Positions 10,701-18,421 of a stretch of 64,000 nucleotides of DNA are shown in pieces; the first letter of the stretch is position 1, and the number at the start of each line of letters is the position of its first letter. The position numbers were made by a program, and so were the translations under genes. Below the pieces are notes generated by a model, which worked only from the letters and a program-made list of their open reading frames with translations, did not search any database and was not told the origin of the DNA. This stretch comes from Pseudoalteromonas xiamenensis (GTDB lineage Bacteria > Pseudomonadota > Gammaproteobacteria > Enterobacterales > Alteromonadaceae). The stretch is taken from assembly GCF_042431545.1 (NCBI RefSeq), contig NZ_JBHLYX010000016.1; one strand, 5' to 3'.

Positions 10701-11479
10701 ACAATGGTCAATATGAAGTGGCATTTATCAATGACACGCAGAAGCCCAGTGATCTTAGTAGTTCTTATAAGTTAATAAAACTAATCTGGAATTTTGGTGA
10801 TGGTTCACCAGTTCAAGAAGTCTCTAGTTACGATTTTGGCAAAGACAACGTGCATGTCTATGACGCAGGTAGTTTTACACCATCATTGGAAATTAAGTAT
10901 TACAACAAAAATTGGGATTACGTTTCTGGCACTACGAGCTTGCAACTTGAGCTTAAACCGGATGAACCAATTGCGTATTGCCAAGCAAGTGGTTTCACGG
11001 AATACGAGCACATCAAGAATGTAACGTTTAACCAAGACGGGCCGTTTACGAATAGCGAACTGTCTGGCGTTGTAAATCCAAACAATCCTATTCGACTCTA
11101 TGTTGGTCAAAACAACACTTATCGTATCGAAGCGGACTACGCAGGTAGTGACAAGTTTGCTGAGAACTATCACGTTTGGATAGACCTTAATCAAAACGGG
11201 CAATTTGGTGATGGAGATTGGCGAAATGACAAGTCAGAACTCATCATCGCGGATTTTGATAACACAACACAAGATTTTGGTAACGGATTCGTGCAAGGCA
11301 CATTCCAATTGCCAGCCAACTTAATCAAAACAGGGACTACACGTACACGTATGCGTATTTTGCAGTACTACGATTTTAGCCGAATCAACAGTATTGACCC
11401 TTGTTCTGACTACAGCAGTTCTGCGACCCCGGGAAGCGGAGAAATCGAAGATTATCTCGTTGAAATCATAAAAAATTAA
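7787..11479 (+). CDS. Secreted M4 (thermolysin-like) metalloprotease with PKD and GEVED domains
   Basis: A 1230-residue exported zinc protease. A signal peptide ends near QASAADK. A propeptide region of FTP/PepSY type follows to about 220, then the M4 catalytic domain with HEISH (H377, H381) and the third zinc ligand E405 in NEAFSD. The C-terminal half carries a PKD domain (WHWDFGHDG), a GEVED-type domain ending GEIEDY, further PKD repeats (WSFGDG, WEFGDG, WNFGDG) and a second GEVED-type domain ending GEIEDY. Such tails usually mediate surface or substrate binding. ATG 7787 is preferred over the in-frame GTG at 7781 because GGAG at 7778-7781 is well spaced for it. It heads a block of secreted proteins, 13 bp before the Hint gene, and could mature its neighbours. 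Confidence 0.92.
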   Translation: MHRVKYLCTLIGLLATQASAADKIPLFNQVESAKRIFDLEQVRSQQVSSKPVVALTKLQNHRVSTGSDTQNYQFNVLNEQSIDAQTILTVQQSYNGLPIWGHELVLLLDSRKQLEQAYGSLVEGLKADLPEFRLASNDKLAQMQAQFIATFYQDNERVFRNETVSQVIFIDESNVAHHAAMIQFFTDVVSDKSHPEKVIAFVDISNGKLLSKFDGLHRFDVEGGSGPSGNAKVARDDYQQSGYAAYPPTTFVVRLEAEGQGSNCYFDAKNVETRNYAHNINAVTTPYRYDCTTSTRNDFQPFHSANNPLNDAHFHAQTASLMYEAYLGHKPYFDQKIVQNVHYGINMDQAFYENGQIYLGDGDFLFYPMVALDVVAHEISHGFTEEFGTSTPKSMLTGQARAINEAFSDMAGEAAEYFLKGTNDWLSNTEAYRLDEALRYFAEPKKDGASIDHVDDYDNSISAHHGAGVFNRAFHFLATNKMGEVESPWTTKYAFILFANANKYCWTANSTYESAADCAFRQASSIATLLTNDGVKKADGSSWKTFELKNHIRKAFAQVGISLDVNKGVEAEFGYDRRFLAYQFKNLTNFDGNVVEGSSDATNWQWHWDFGHDGATSNAIAPTHTFPAAGVYTVTLTATSPQGVSDLYQLNVTVNDSYCTANGVNHDKYFISKVTLNGTEKASGSTGYSDFSANPVILQDGNKLNVTIDAGSHADTQDKTKNFYVWLDKNDDGLFDKNSELVLSGSNKTTFTGSLSLTGELDKVYRLRTAVSFGLLKQACGDISWGEIEDYSVHLIENTTPVTLSIQEAMGVNLVSFTNNTIDARIEHWRWSFGDGVQSSDKSPTHEYSRSGAYEVVLRALDKHSNELARWSKTVNFQTQITPRFEYSVTGKTLSVNAMSSVMPKGSTVYWEFGDGFTSTQIQTSHTYVEERAYNVTLTVRHDDGDKQTSKEITLGEGTFKPQLTHTVKKLDNGQYEVAFINDTQKPSDLSSSYKLIKLIWNFGDGSPVQEVSSYDFGKDNVHVYDAGSFTPSLEIKYYNKNWDYVSGTTSLQLELKPDEPIAYCQASGFTEYEHIKNVTFNQDGPFTNSELSGVVNPNNPIRLYVGQNNTYRIEADYAGSDKFAENYHVWIDLNQNGQFGDGDWRNDKSELIIADFDNTTQDFGNGFVQGTFQLPANLIKTGTTRTRMRILQYYDFSRINSIDPCSDYSSSATPGSGEIEDYLVEIIKN

Positions 11480-11492
11480 AGGAAATATACTA

Positions 11493-13475
11493 ATGAAAAA
11501 GCCTACGGTTAAACAGTTTGTACCGATGCTCTTGGCACTCTCTGTCAGTCACGCTTTAACGGCTTCTGCAACGGAAGTGGTTGATGCAAAGGATGCGGCA
11601 AATGTGATGTCTCATTCTACAGGTCCTGCCGCGTCTAAAGGCGCTGAGATTACAAAGCGAAACGAACAAGGTGTTCGTAAGTTGGATATGACCAATCCAC
11701 AACATTACAAGTTGGCAAAAGAGCGTTTAAACCGCGCAAATCGCCCAGCGAGTAAATTCCCGCAATTGCACAAAACGCTGGATGAACTACGTACGCAGCA
11801 ATTTGCAGCAAAACGTGCCGCGGCAATGACAACAGCAGAAGCGTTGCCACCCGTAAGCGAAACGGAAGTGGACGTGATTAAAGAAGCGCATTTGTTCTTA
11901 GACATGAACATTGCGGTATCGAGTGACAACAACGAGCCCTATTTGATGGTTCGTGCTAAAAGTTCACGTTTTGGCGGCACGAAAGCAACGTACATTGACA
12001 TCTTACTTGAAGATGAAAACGGTAATCAGCTTGCGCCGCTTGGCAGTACAATGAACGTATTAGATGGTAAAGATACTTTGGCAACGTCAGTGGTTTCATT
12101 GAAAACGCTGAAACAACAGTTCCCAAATGTAGAAACTATTTACGCAAGTTCGTATGTTGAATTAGAGAATGAAGATGGTTCGATTAGTTCAACGATCAAG
12201 TACACTGAATACCCATTCTCTTGGGATCACATCGGTGCGGCTTATCAAACGGCAGGCTTGAACTCTGCAGATAAAATCGCGGCAAAAGACGAGATGAAAA
12301 TAAACTCGGTACTTGAAGACGGTCGCCCTCGCTATACCGCAGTTCACCCAATTGACCACAACAACGATGCGGTAATCAAAATCTGTTTGAACCGTCAGCA
12401 CGCTGACTGTGACTACGCGCCCGATCAAGTTGGTAATGCCAACGAAATTACTAACGTAAATATCCCGTTCAACGGCGAAATTCGTGTTGGTCATGAAATT
12501 ACAGAAATTTACCCAACAGATTTACCGATTGACCAACGACCTAACGGCGTAGATGAACTAACCAACATCTATCTTCAAGAAGGTAACTACGGTGGTGCAA
12601 CAAAACAAAGCTACCGTGGTCTTGGCAGCACAGTGAAGCACTTCTCTGATTACCTTGAAGTGGAAGTAGACACGGTAAACAAAGAGTCGATCATCCGTTG
12701 GAATATTCCTCGAGCGGAAGGTCGTTTTGGTAATGCGAAACTGTTCTCAAACATCGCGCAAGCTAACTGGTATATGACATTCGCAGTAAAAGGTTTCCCT
12801 TACTTCAAACGTCGTGGAAGCACAGCACAGCCAAAAGCATTCCAAATTTCAATTACCTCTGAACAAGCTGCGCGCTTTGGTAACTACTACAGTGAAGTAT
12901 TGCCCCTGATGAAATTGGGCTATAGCTGTTTAGCAACGGGTACGTTGATCACGATGGCGGATGGTTCACAACAAGCAATTGAATCAATCGGAAAAGGTGA
13001 CCTAGTACGCGGTGCACTTGCGAGTAATCCTCACTTAACGGAAACAATGAAAGTGGTGGATGTGTCTGTTGGTATCGAAGCTATCAAGATGTATCGCATC
13101 AAGGGCAGCCACGGCACGAACTTGTTAATGACCGAAACTCACCCAGTGTCGACAGTGAACAAAGGCATTGTTTGGGCAAAAGAGCTGGTAGCAGGTGACC
13201 AAATCTTAACTGAAGAAGGTTCAGTATTGGTGACTAAAGTAGAAACTGAAAGCTACAAAGACAAAATCTACAACCTACGACTAGCACCAAATGAAGGTTC
13301 AAAGTTCACCGAAGCGCGTAACTTCGCCATGTTCGCTAATGGCGTAGCGGTGGGTGATCTTGGTACACAAGACGAGTTTAACTACAAAGACCAAAACATC
13401 CGTCTTTCACCTGAAGAAATCCTTCAAAAGCTGCCTGAAAAATGGAAAACAGACTACCTCAATAGCCTGAACTAA
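11493..13475 (+). CDS. Exported protein with C-terminal Hint (intein/hedgehog-like) domain
   Basis: A 660-residue protein with a signal peptide (cleavage near TASATE). Residues about 30-475 match no family I recognise. A Hint domain follows: Cys479 in CLATGTLITMADG, a block-B TETH with T547 and H550, and a terminal ANGVAVGD strand at 615-622. There is no HN-plus-nucleophile splice junction, so protein splicing looks unlikely. Self-cleavage at Cys479, releasing the N-terminal part or joining it to another nucleophile as in hedgehog or BIL-type domains, is possible. About 38 residues follow the Hint core. A good AAAGGAAA ribosome site precedes it, 13 bp after the protease. The Hint call is solid; the biological role is inferred. 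Confidence 0.8.
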   Translation: MKKPTVKQFVPMLLALSVSHALTASATEVVDAKDAANVMSHSTGPAASKGAEITKRNEQGVRKLDMTNPQHYKLAKERLNRANRPASKFPQLHKTLDELRTQQFAAKRAAAMTTAEALPPVSETEVDVIKEAHLFLDMNIAVSSDNNEPYLMVRAKSSRFGGTKATYIDILLEDENGNQLAPLGSTMNVLDGKDTLATSVVSLKTLKQQFPNVETIYASSYVELENEDGSISSTIKYTEYPFSWDHIGAAYQTAGLNSADKIAAKDEMKINSVLEDGRPRYTAVHPIDHNNDAVIKICLNRQHADCDYAPDQVGNANEITNVNIPFNGEIRVGHEITEIYPTDLPIDQRPNGVDELTNIYLQEGNYGGATKQSYRGLGSTVKHFSDYLEVEVDTVNKESIIRWNIPRAEGRFGNAKLFSNIAQANWYMTFAVKGFPYFKRRGSTAQPKAFQISITSEQAARFGNYYSEVLPLMKLGYSCLATGTLITMADGSQQAIESIGKGDLVRGALASNPHLTETMKVVDVSVGIEAIKMYRIKGSHGTNLLMTETHPVSTVNKGIVWAKELVAGDQILTEEGSVLVTKVETESYKDKIYNLRLAPNEGSKFTEARNFAMFANGVAVGDLGTQDEFNYKDQNIRLSPEEILQKLPEKWKTDYLNSLN

Positions 13476-13482
13476 GCGCCAA

Positions 13483-13504
13483 GGGACCTGTGCTCACAGG
13501 TCCC
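13483..13504 (+). promoter_or_regulatory. Intercistronic hairpin between the Hint gene and first pore-former-like gene
   Basis: GGGACCTGTG and CACAGGTCCC form a perfect 10-bp dyad with a 2-base centre. No T-run follows, so it is more likely an mRNA-stability or processing element than a full terminator. Confidence 0.55.
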
Positions 13505-13523
13505 CATTCAAAAGGAAATTAAC

Positions 13524-14765
13524 ATGAAATATCGATTATCTCCTCTTGCGCTTGCGCTAGGGGTTGGGTTCGCTGCTGCCTCTAATATAGCTGTCGCAGC
13601 ACCTATGCCTGCTGAGTTAAATGCAAGTGCATCATCGTCTGAGTTGGATACCTTGAATTTAGGTACCGCTTACCACAGTGAAAAAGAAGGCTATTACGCG
13701 CTGCAAAGTGTACGAGGCAAAGTCGACGAAACCTACGGCAATACCGAAATGGACTTTGTTGTGGGTGTAGACATGAGCTATACACAGCTGTCGAATATGC
13801 TTGATGGTAATTTAGGCGCAGCACTCGACGTCCCAGTGATTAAAGTGGATGTGGGCGCAAGCTACTCGAAGCAAAATGCGGCCGACAATTACACAGGCAC
13901 CTACACGCTGTTTCTATCATTAAAGCCGAAGAAACGTTTGCTTGTTGCTGATCCACAAACGGGCTATTTGCCAACACAGGCTGCTATCGACTTGGTCAAC
14001 GAAAACCCGGGCGATAAGTTTAATAACGTTGGCAACGAGTTCGTTTCAGCAATGGAATACGGTTCACAAGTGATGGTGACACTGAAATTCCAATATAAAA
14101 ACGACGAAGACAAAGTGAAGTGGGGCGGTCAGCTCGGTGTGGATTGGGCGGGCAAAGTCAGTGTCAGCGGTAAACTGCAAAAAGTAGACTCCGATGTTAA
14201 ACGCAACATCAAAGTGACGGTATCGGCCTTGCAACTTGGTGGTGATCCGACGCAGTTACTTAGTGTTATCCCAAATCAGCTCGTAAACTGTACGATGGAA
14301 AATCCAACCCCGTGTTTTGACGTGTTTAAAAACACCATCGATTACGTGAAAACAAATTACGTTAAGCAGTTCAATGCATTAGATGACTATAACGTCACGA
14401 AAGTGTTCACTTCTAACTACAAAGATTCGGGTCCAAGCTTGATGAGCTTAGTACCAGAAGATACCTATCCTGCGAAAAGCATCCTAACGAAACTTGCCAT
14501 GAAAAACATGAGTGACGCTTGGGTTGCCGCTATTTTGGATAACCGCCGCGCGGATAACCTCATTAACTACTACGGCAGTGAATTGAATAATCAACAGCGT
14601 TCTGCAATTGAACAAATACGTGATAACGCGTTGTTTAATTCGTTCATCTTGGCAGACGCAGTGGCGTACTGTAAGCGCAATCCAATCGGTAGTTACTGCA
14701 GAACGCGTGAGGTAGATACCCAATCTCGCCTCAATCAATACGACAAAAAATGGTTAGAGTTGTAA
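13524..14765 (+). CDS. Secreted MACPF/CDC-like candidate pore-forming protein, paralogue A
   Basis: A 413-residue exported protein (signal peptide to about 25, AVAAPM). Its middle resembles the core of cholesterol-dependent cytolysins: a strand TYTLFLSLKPKK at 127-137 (compare the cytolysin YYTVS..PKNP strand), an EYGSQVMVTLKF segment at 178-189 (compare YGR.VYVKLE or the MACPF YGTH box), a glycine-rich hairpin about 200-215, then SALQLGGDP at 234-242 (compare VVLGGD). A C-x7-C pair (C256, C264) follows. This is motif reading of a remote relationship. The paralogues at 15627 and 17181 share the same order of motifs. The C-terminal region (about 290-413) is unassigned, with no undecapeptide seen. 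It lies 10 bp before the GEVED gene and is presumably co-transcribed. Confidence 0.5.
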   Translation: MKYRLSPLALALGVGFAAASNIAVAAPMPAELNASASSSELDTLNLGTAYHSEKEGYYALQSVRGKVDETYGNTEMDFVVGVDMSYTQLSNMLDGNLGAALDVPVIKVDVGASYSKQNAADNYTGTYTLFLSLKPKKRLLVADPQTGYLPTQAAIDLVNENPGDKFNNVGNEFVSAMEYGSQVMVTLKFQYKNDEDKVKWGGQLGVDWAGKVSVSGKLQKVDSDVKRNIKVTVSALQLGGDPTQLLSVIPNQLVNCTMENPTPCFDVFKNTIDYVKTNYVKQFNALDDYNVTKVFTSNYKDSGPSLMSLVPEDTYPAKSILTKLAMKNMSDAWVAAILDNRRADNLINYYGSELNNQQRSAIEQIRDNALFNSFILADAVAYCKRNPIGSYCRTREVDTQSRLNQYDKKWLEL

Positions 14766-14775
14766 GGAGAAGCAC

Positions 14776-15615
14776 ATGTTGAAGCCATTATTATCCGGCG
14801 TAACCGTTGCAATGCTTGCAGCTACTATTACGCCAAACGCCTTCGCGACAGACACGGTGTTTGAATCACGCGATATTTTGTCACCATCACAAGCGCTTGG
14901 CCGCTACCAATGGTTGGAGAAGTGTTACCCGGGACTACTGATTGAAGTCGCGGATAACGTGTTTGACCCATCCAATCCAATTCCAAACGAAGAAAAAATC
15001 GCAAACCTAAAAAAAGCATTGCTGTATAAAAATGGGCAATTGCGTTCGGATGCTCGCTACATCACTTTTGGTGATGAGGAACAAATGAATCCAAAAAACT
15101 GGTTTGCAGGCAAAAGCCCCACTGATAGCTGTAATCAGATCCCATCGGATTACCGCATTAGTGCAATGATGATTTCTCCTGCTATTCCAACTTACTGCCC
15201 AACGAAGTCGCGTGAACGCGATTACGAACACATCAAGAAAGTCACGTTTGCAGGCCTTGAAAATAGCTCAACGAACACATTCTACAGTAACTATGTAGGT
15301 GAAACGGCGCGTTTGTACCGTGACCGCAGTTATGAACTTACTCTCACTCCTGGTTTCGCGACAGAAGAAACCTATCCAGAAACATGGCACGTGTTTATTG
15401 ATTGGAACCTCGATGGCGATTTCAAAGATACCGGTGAATCCATTTTCGCGGGCGTTTCTGAACAGCCGCTCACTATCCAAGTAAAAGCGCCAGCGGGTGC
15501 CAAAGCAGGTGTCACCAAAATGCGCGTTACGATGGATTACTTAGGCGGTAACAATGACGCGTGTAAAGAAATTGATTCGGGTGAGGTAGAAGATTACCTC
15601 CTTTATTTGAAATAG
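14776..15615 (+). CDS. Small secreted GEVED-domain protein
   Basis: A 279-residue exported protein (signal peptide ending near NAFATD). Residues about 140-279 form a GEVED-type domain: a YEHIKKVTF opening, the acidic WNLDGDFKD loop that probably binds calcium, and the terminal GEVEDYLLYL motif. The C-terminal domain of the M4 protease in the same block has the matching YEHIKNVTF opening and GEIEDY end, so the two may share a ligand or receptor. The N-terminal 120 residues are unassigned. AAGGAG precedes the ATG, and spacing to both neighbours is 10-11 bp, indicating tight co-translation with the two pore-former-like genes. Confidence 0.75.
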   Translation: MLKPLLSGVTVAMLAATITPNAFATDTVFESRDILSPSQALGRYQWLEKCYPGLLIEVADNVFDPSNPIPNEEKIANLKKALLYKNGQLRSDARYITFGDEEQMNPKNWFAGKSPTDSCNQIPSDYRISAMMISPAIPTYCPTKSRERDYEHIKKVTFAGLENSSTNTFYSNYVGETARLYRDRSYELTLTPGFATEETYPETWHVFIDWNLDGDFKDTGESIFAGVSEQPLTIQVKAPAGAKAGVTKMRVTMDYLGGNNDACKEIDSGEVEDYLLYLK

Positions 15616-15626
15616 AGGGTAAGAAC

Positions 15627-17132
15627 ATGAAAAAGACGACAAGTACGATTTTGCTTGCCCTAGCAGCAAGCAGCTCAGTCTTCGCAATGTCGGATGACAA
15701 CAATGAAGTGAAGCTACTGCAAAAGGCGCAATCACTGAATACATTCCAAAGTGAAATACCAGGGTTAATGAACGACCACGTCGTGCTCGGTACAGCGTAC
15801 AACAGTGACAAAAAACTGTTTTTAAATGTCCAAACTGTTGCCGGTAAAGTGTCAGAAACCATGGGTAACACGCGTGTTCAATTTGAACTAGTGAACAATG
15901 GTAGCTACGACGAAGTGTTAAGCCAATTAAACGGTAACGTGGATGTTGATGTAGGTTTTCCTGTTATTCGTGTCAGTGCAGGTGGACATTTAGCAAAGGA
16001 AATGGCCTCTACCGAGTTCTCTAATACTTATACGTTTCAAGCATCACTTACGCCGAAAAAGCGAGTGTTACAACCTTTAGATGCAAACGCGGGCTTTACG
16101 TTAACGCCGTCTGGCAACACGTTGGCGAACGAGTATCAAAGTAAATTGATGTCGATGGCAGGGGATGCGTTCATCTCAGAAATTGAGTATGGGGCACAGC
16201 TGCTTATCAACATGAAAATTGAATACTTAAGTGAGCAACATAAGAGTGAAATTGGTGGCTACTTGGGCGTAAGTTACGGTGCTGGTAACATCGGCATTAA
16301 AGTCGATGGCAAGCTGAACTACATCGACGAAGACCTCAAGAAAAGCGTGCGTATTACTGTTCGCGCATTGCAAAAAGGTGGTGACCCAAAACAATTGCTG
16401 AACATCATTCCGAACAACATCATTACCTGTTCGCTTGATAACTACAAACCTTGTTTTACTTTGTTCGAGCAAGCGGTGAACTACGCGAAAAACGATTTTG
16501 GCGCGCAGTTTAACAGTCTTTCGGACTACAACGTGGTTCGTTACAAAGCGACACCTTATGAAGTGAGTTCATTAGATGTACGTCGCCTTGACTCCGGCAA
16601 CCGTGACATTCGTTTTGAAACTACGTACCGCACACTTTGGCTTGAAGACCAATTTAAAAAGTCAGTAAACCATGAATATCGTGCTCGCGGCGTACTTGCA
16701 CAATACGCAAGTTGGATGACAGAAGCGCAGCGTTTAAAAGCAGAACGTGTAAAAGACGCAGCCTACGGCAATGCTTGGATTTATGAAGAGCAGGCGCGCA
16801 TTTGTCGTGACAACCCGTATGGCACAGCTTGTACGGATAGCTGGAATGATTATTTAGCAACCTGCGGCACAAGTGGCGTAAATTGTATCGTGGACTATAG
16901 CCTTGCCGATTTGAACATTCCTGCTGACAACATGACGCAATATTTTAAGTGTGAAAATGCGCGTGAGGCGACGGCAAACTTCGGTGTTGAAGACAACAAC
17001 ACGTCTTTAGGTTATCGCAATTTGGGTTGGGCTCCTACGTTCGTAGACCCAGATGAACCAGCAAAAGGCTTGATGGTTTGGCTCCCATGTAAAACCGCAC
17101 TTCCTACCTACGGTACGTCTTTCGACAACTAA
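15627..17132 (+). CDS. Secreted MACPF/CDC-like candidate pore-forming protein, paralogue B
   Basis: A 501-residue exported protein (signal peptide to about 20) and the closest relative of the protein encoded at 13524. Shared landmarks: an opening LGTAYNSDK (compare LGTAYHSEK), TYTFQASLTPKK at 134-145, EYGAQLLINMKIEY at 187-200, a glycine-rich turn at 210-223, RALQKGGDPKQLL at 246-258 and the C-x7-C pair C268/C276. Two membrane-inserting hairpins would be expected before and after the EYG strand if the fold is right. Its C-terminal part is about 90 residues longer than paralogue A and has several further cysteines, suggesting a disulfide-stabilised binding domain. GAGGGT precedes the ATG. The family assignment is by motif only. 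Confidence 0.5.
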   Translation: MKKTTSTILLALAASSSVFAMSDDNNEVKLLQKAQSLNTFQSEIPGLMNDHVVLGTAYNSDKKLFLNVQTVAGKVSETMGNTRVQFELVNNGSYDEVLSQLNGNVDVDVGFPVIRVSAGGHLAKEMASTEFSNTYTFQASLTPKKRVLQPLDANAGFTLTPSGNTLANEYQSKLMSMAGDAFISEIEYGAQLLINMKIEYLSEQHKSEIGGYLGVSYGAGNIGIKVDGKLNYIDEDLKKSVRITVRALQKGGDPKQLLNIIPNNIITCSLDNYKPCFTLFEQAVNYAKNDFGAQFNSLSDYNVVRYKATPYEVSSLDVRRLDSGNRDIRFETTYRTLWLEDQFKKSVNHEYRARGVLAQYASWMTEAQRLKAERVKDAAYGNAWIYEEQARICRDNPYGTACTDSWNDYLATCGTSGVNCIVDYSLADLNIPADNMTQYFKCENAREATANFGVEDNNTSLGYRNLGWAPTFVDPDEPAKGLMVWLPCKTALPTYGTSFDN

Positions 17133-17134
17133 TC

Positions 17135-17161
17135 AAAAGCGGGAGGGAAACCTCCCCTTTT
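17135..17161 (+). terminator. Hairpin with GAAA tetraloop, possible partial terminator
   Basis: GGGAGG, GAAA, CCTCCC, extended by AAAAG pairing with CTTTT across one bulged C. It sits just after the stop of paralogue B and 20 bases before paralogue C. The T-run is only four long, so it may attenuate rather than end transcription. Confidence 0.55.
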
Positions 17162-17180
17162 CGAAGCTTTGAGGTCATTT

Positions 17181-18320
17181 ATGTTTAAAACACACGTCGC
17201 AGCCCTTTTTCTGCTTTTGTTTATTCAACCCTTTGCTTGGGGTCAATCTTTCTATTCGCTCGGTACTCAAAATGAGCAACTTGGACAAGGATTTGAGCTA
17301 GAAAACGGCATTACGAAAGAAGCGTGTCTGGATGGAGATTGGGTGTTCCAAGGCGGAAGTATGGGCGAATTGAGTTATCGAGGTGCGTTTGACTCAAATA
17401 CCATGATAAATACCATTGCAGGAAGCGTCCAAGGCGGAATTAACTTAGTGATATTCGGTGGTTCGGTGAAGTTTTCAATGCGTCGCCGCGTGACCGAGAA
17501 TCGAAATAGTGCAGCGTCAGTGATCGAACTAGGCTATGAAAAAGGCAGTTATAATTTCGAAAACCGTACGGTTAAGCCTGCGTTTAGTGACCTACTTAAG
17601 CACGACCCTTTTCAAGCAAGAAATCGCTGTGGGAATAGCTTTATTCACAATATTCGATTGGGATCAAAGCTGTATGTGTCAGCTAAACTTCATTTTAAAA
17701 CGCGTGAAGAATACGAATGGTTCCAGACTAAAATTAAAATTAAGGTACTGTTTTTCAAAAAAACGATAACGAAAACGAAAGAGTTTTTAGAAGCAACGAA
17801 AAACGCGGTGTACACCATTCAAGTCAACACGGATGGCGGAATGACCCCGAAGTTGGCCCAACTCACACAACATGGCCCTATGCACTGCAAAACCGACAAC
17901 CTTGAACCGTGTATGGCGTTCGCCGATGAACTGTTTGGGTATTTACTTGATGGTGGCGATTATGGCCGTGATTTAACGGATCAACACCTCAACGTGATTA
18001 AATACGATGTAGAACGTTATGAAGATTCTGGACACTACGATTTAGCAAATGCTGGGACAATAGCAATCCCTACTCGATATAAAGAACTGTCAGCTCGTTT
18101 GCGTGGATACCAAGATCTGGTGTGGGATGAAATTGAGCGATTGTCTGCATTTGTGGCGGTCACAGACGATGCAACGGAGCGTACGTCGCTCGAAAGTCGA
18201 TTACAGAGTAGACAGAATCAATCAACAACGCTCGCTGCCGCAAGTGACTATTGCGCTACCTTACCAGGCACGTCTCTGTGCGAGTCGCGTATCGAAGCTG
18301 CAATTGCGACAGTGGATTAA
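17181..18320 (+). CDS. Secreted divergent paralogue C of the candidate pore-forming family
   Basis: A 379-residue exported protein (signal peptide to about 20, FAWGQS). It is more diverged but keeps the order of landmarks: LGTQNEQ near the start, RLGSKLYVSAKLHFK at 159-173 in the place of the EYG strand (Tyr and Glu replaced), TIQVNTDGGMTP at 212-223 in the place of LGGDP, and the C-x7-C pair C236/C244. A glycine-rich hydrophobic stretch (about 76-98) could be membrane-active. The ATG at 17181 is chosen over an in-frame TTG at 17169 because GAGG at 17171-17174 is correctly spaced for it. It may be a partner or regulator subunit of the other two. It is the last gene of the block. Confidence 0.45.
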   Translation: MFKTHVAALFLLLFIQPFAWGQSFYSLGTQNEQLGQGFELENGITKEACLDGDWVFQGGSMGELSYRGAFDSNTMINTIAGSVQGGINLVIFGGSVKFSMRRRVTENRNSAASVIELGYEKGSYNFENRTVKPAFSDLLKHDPFQARNRCGNSFIHNIRLGSKLYVSAKLHFKTREEYEWFQTKIKIKVLFFKKTITKTKEFLEATKNAVYTIQVNTDGGMTPKLAQLTQHGPMHCKTDNLEPCMAFADELFGYLLDGGDYGRDLTDQHLNVIKYDVERYEDSGHYDLANAGTIAIPTRYKELSARLRGYQDLVWDEIERLSAFVAVTDDATERTSLESRLQSRQNQSTTLAAASDYCATLPGTSLCESRIEAAIATVD

Positions 18321-18381
18321 TCTTTCTACACAATAAATCGTCTGTAAATAGACAGCGAAACGGAGTACATTGGTCCTAAAT

Positions 18382-18411
18382 GACTGCACCTTGCCGCAGT
18401 CTTCATCATTA
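18382..18411 (+). terminator. Weak hairpin after the secreted-protein block
   Basis: GACTGC, an 8-base loop, GCAGTC, then TTCATCATT. With no proper T-run it is at best a weak terminator, so some read-through into the nitronate monooxygenase-like gene is possible. Confidence 0.3.
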
Positions 18412-18421
18412 AAGGATTAAT

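Noticed and set aside
11493..13475. Hint protein as a splicing intein
   Set aside because: The domain is at the protein end and lacks the C-terminal HN-(S/T/C) junction needed for splicing.
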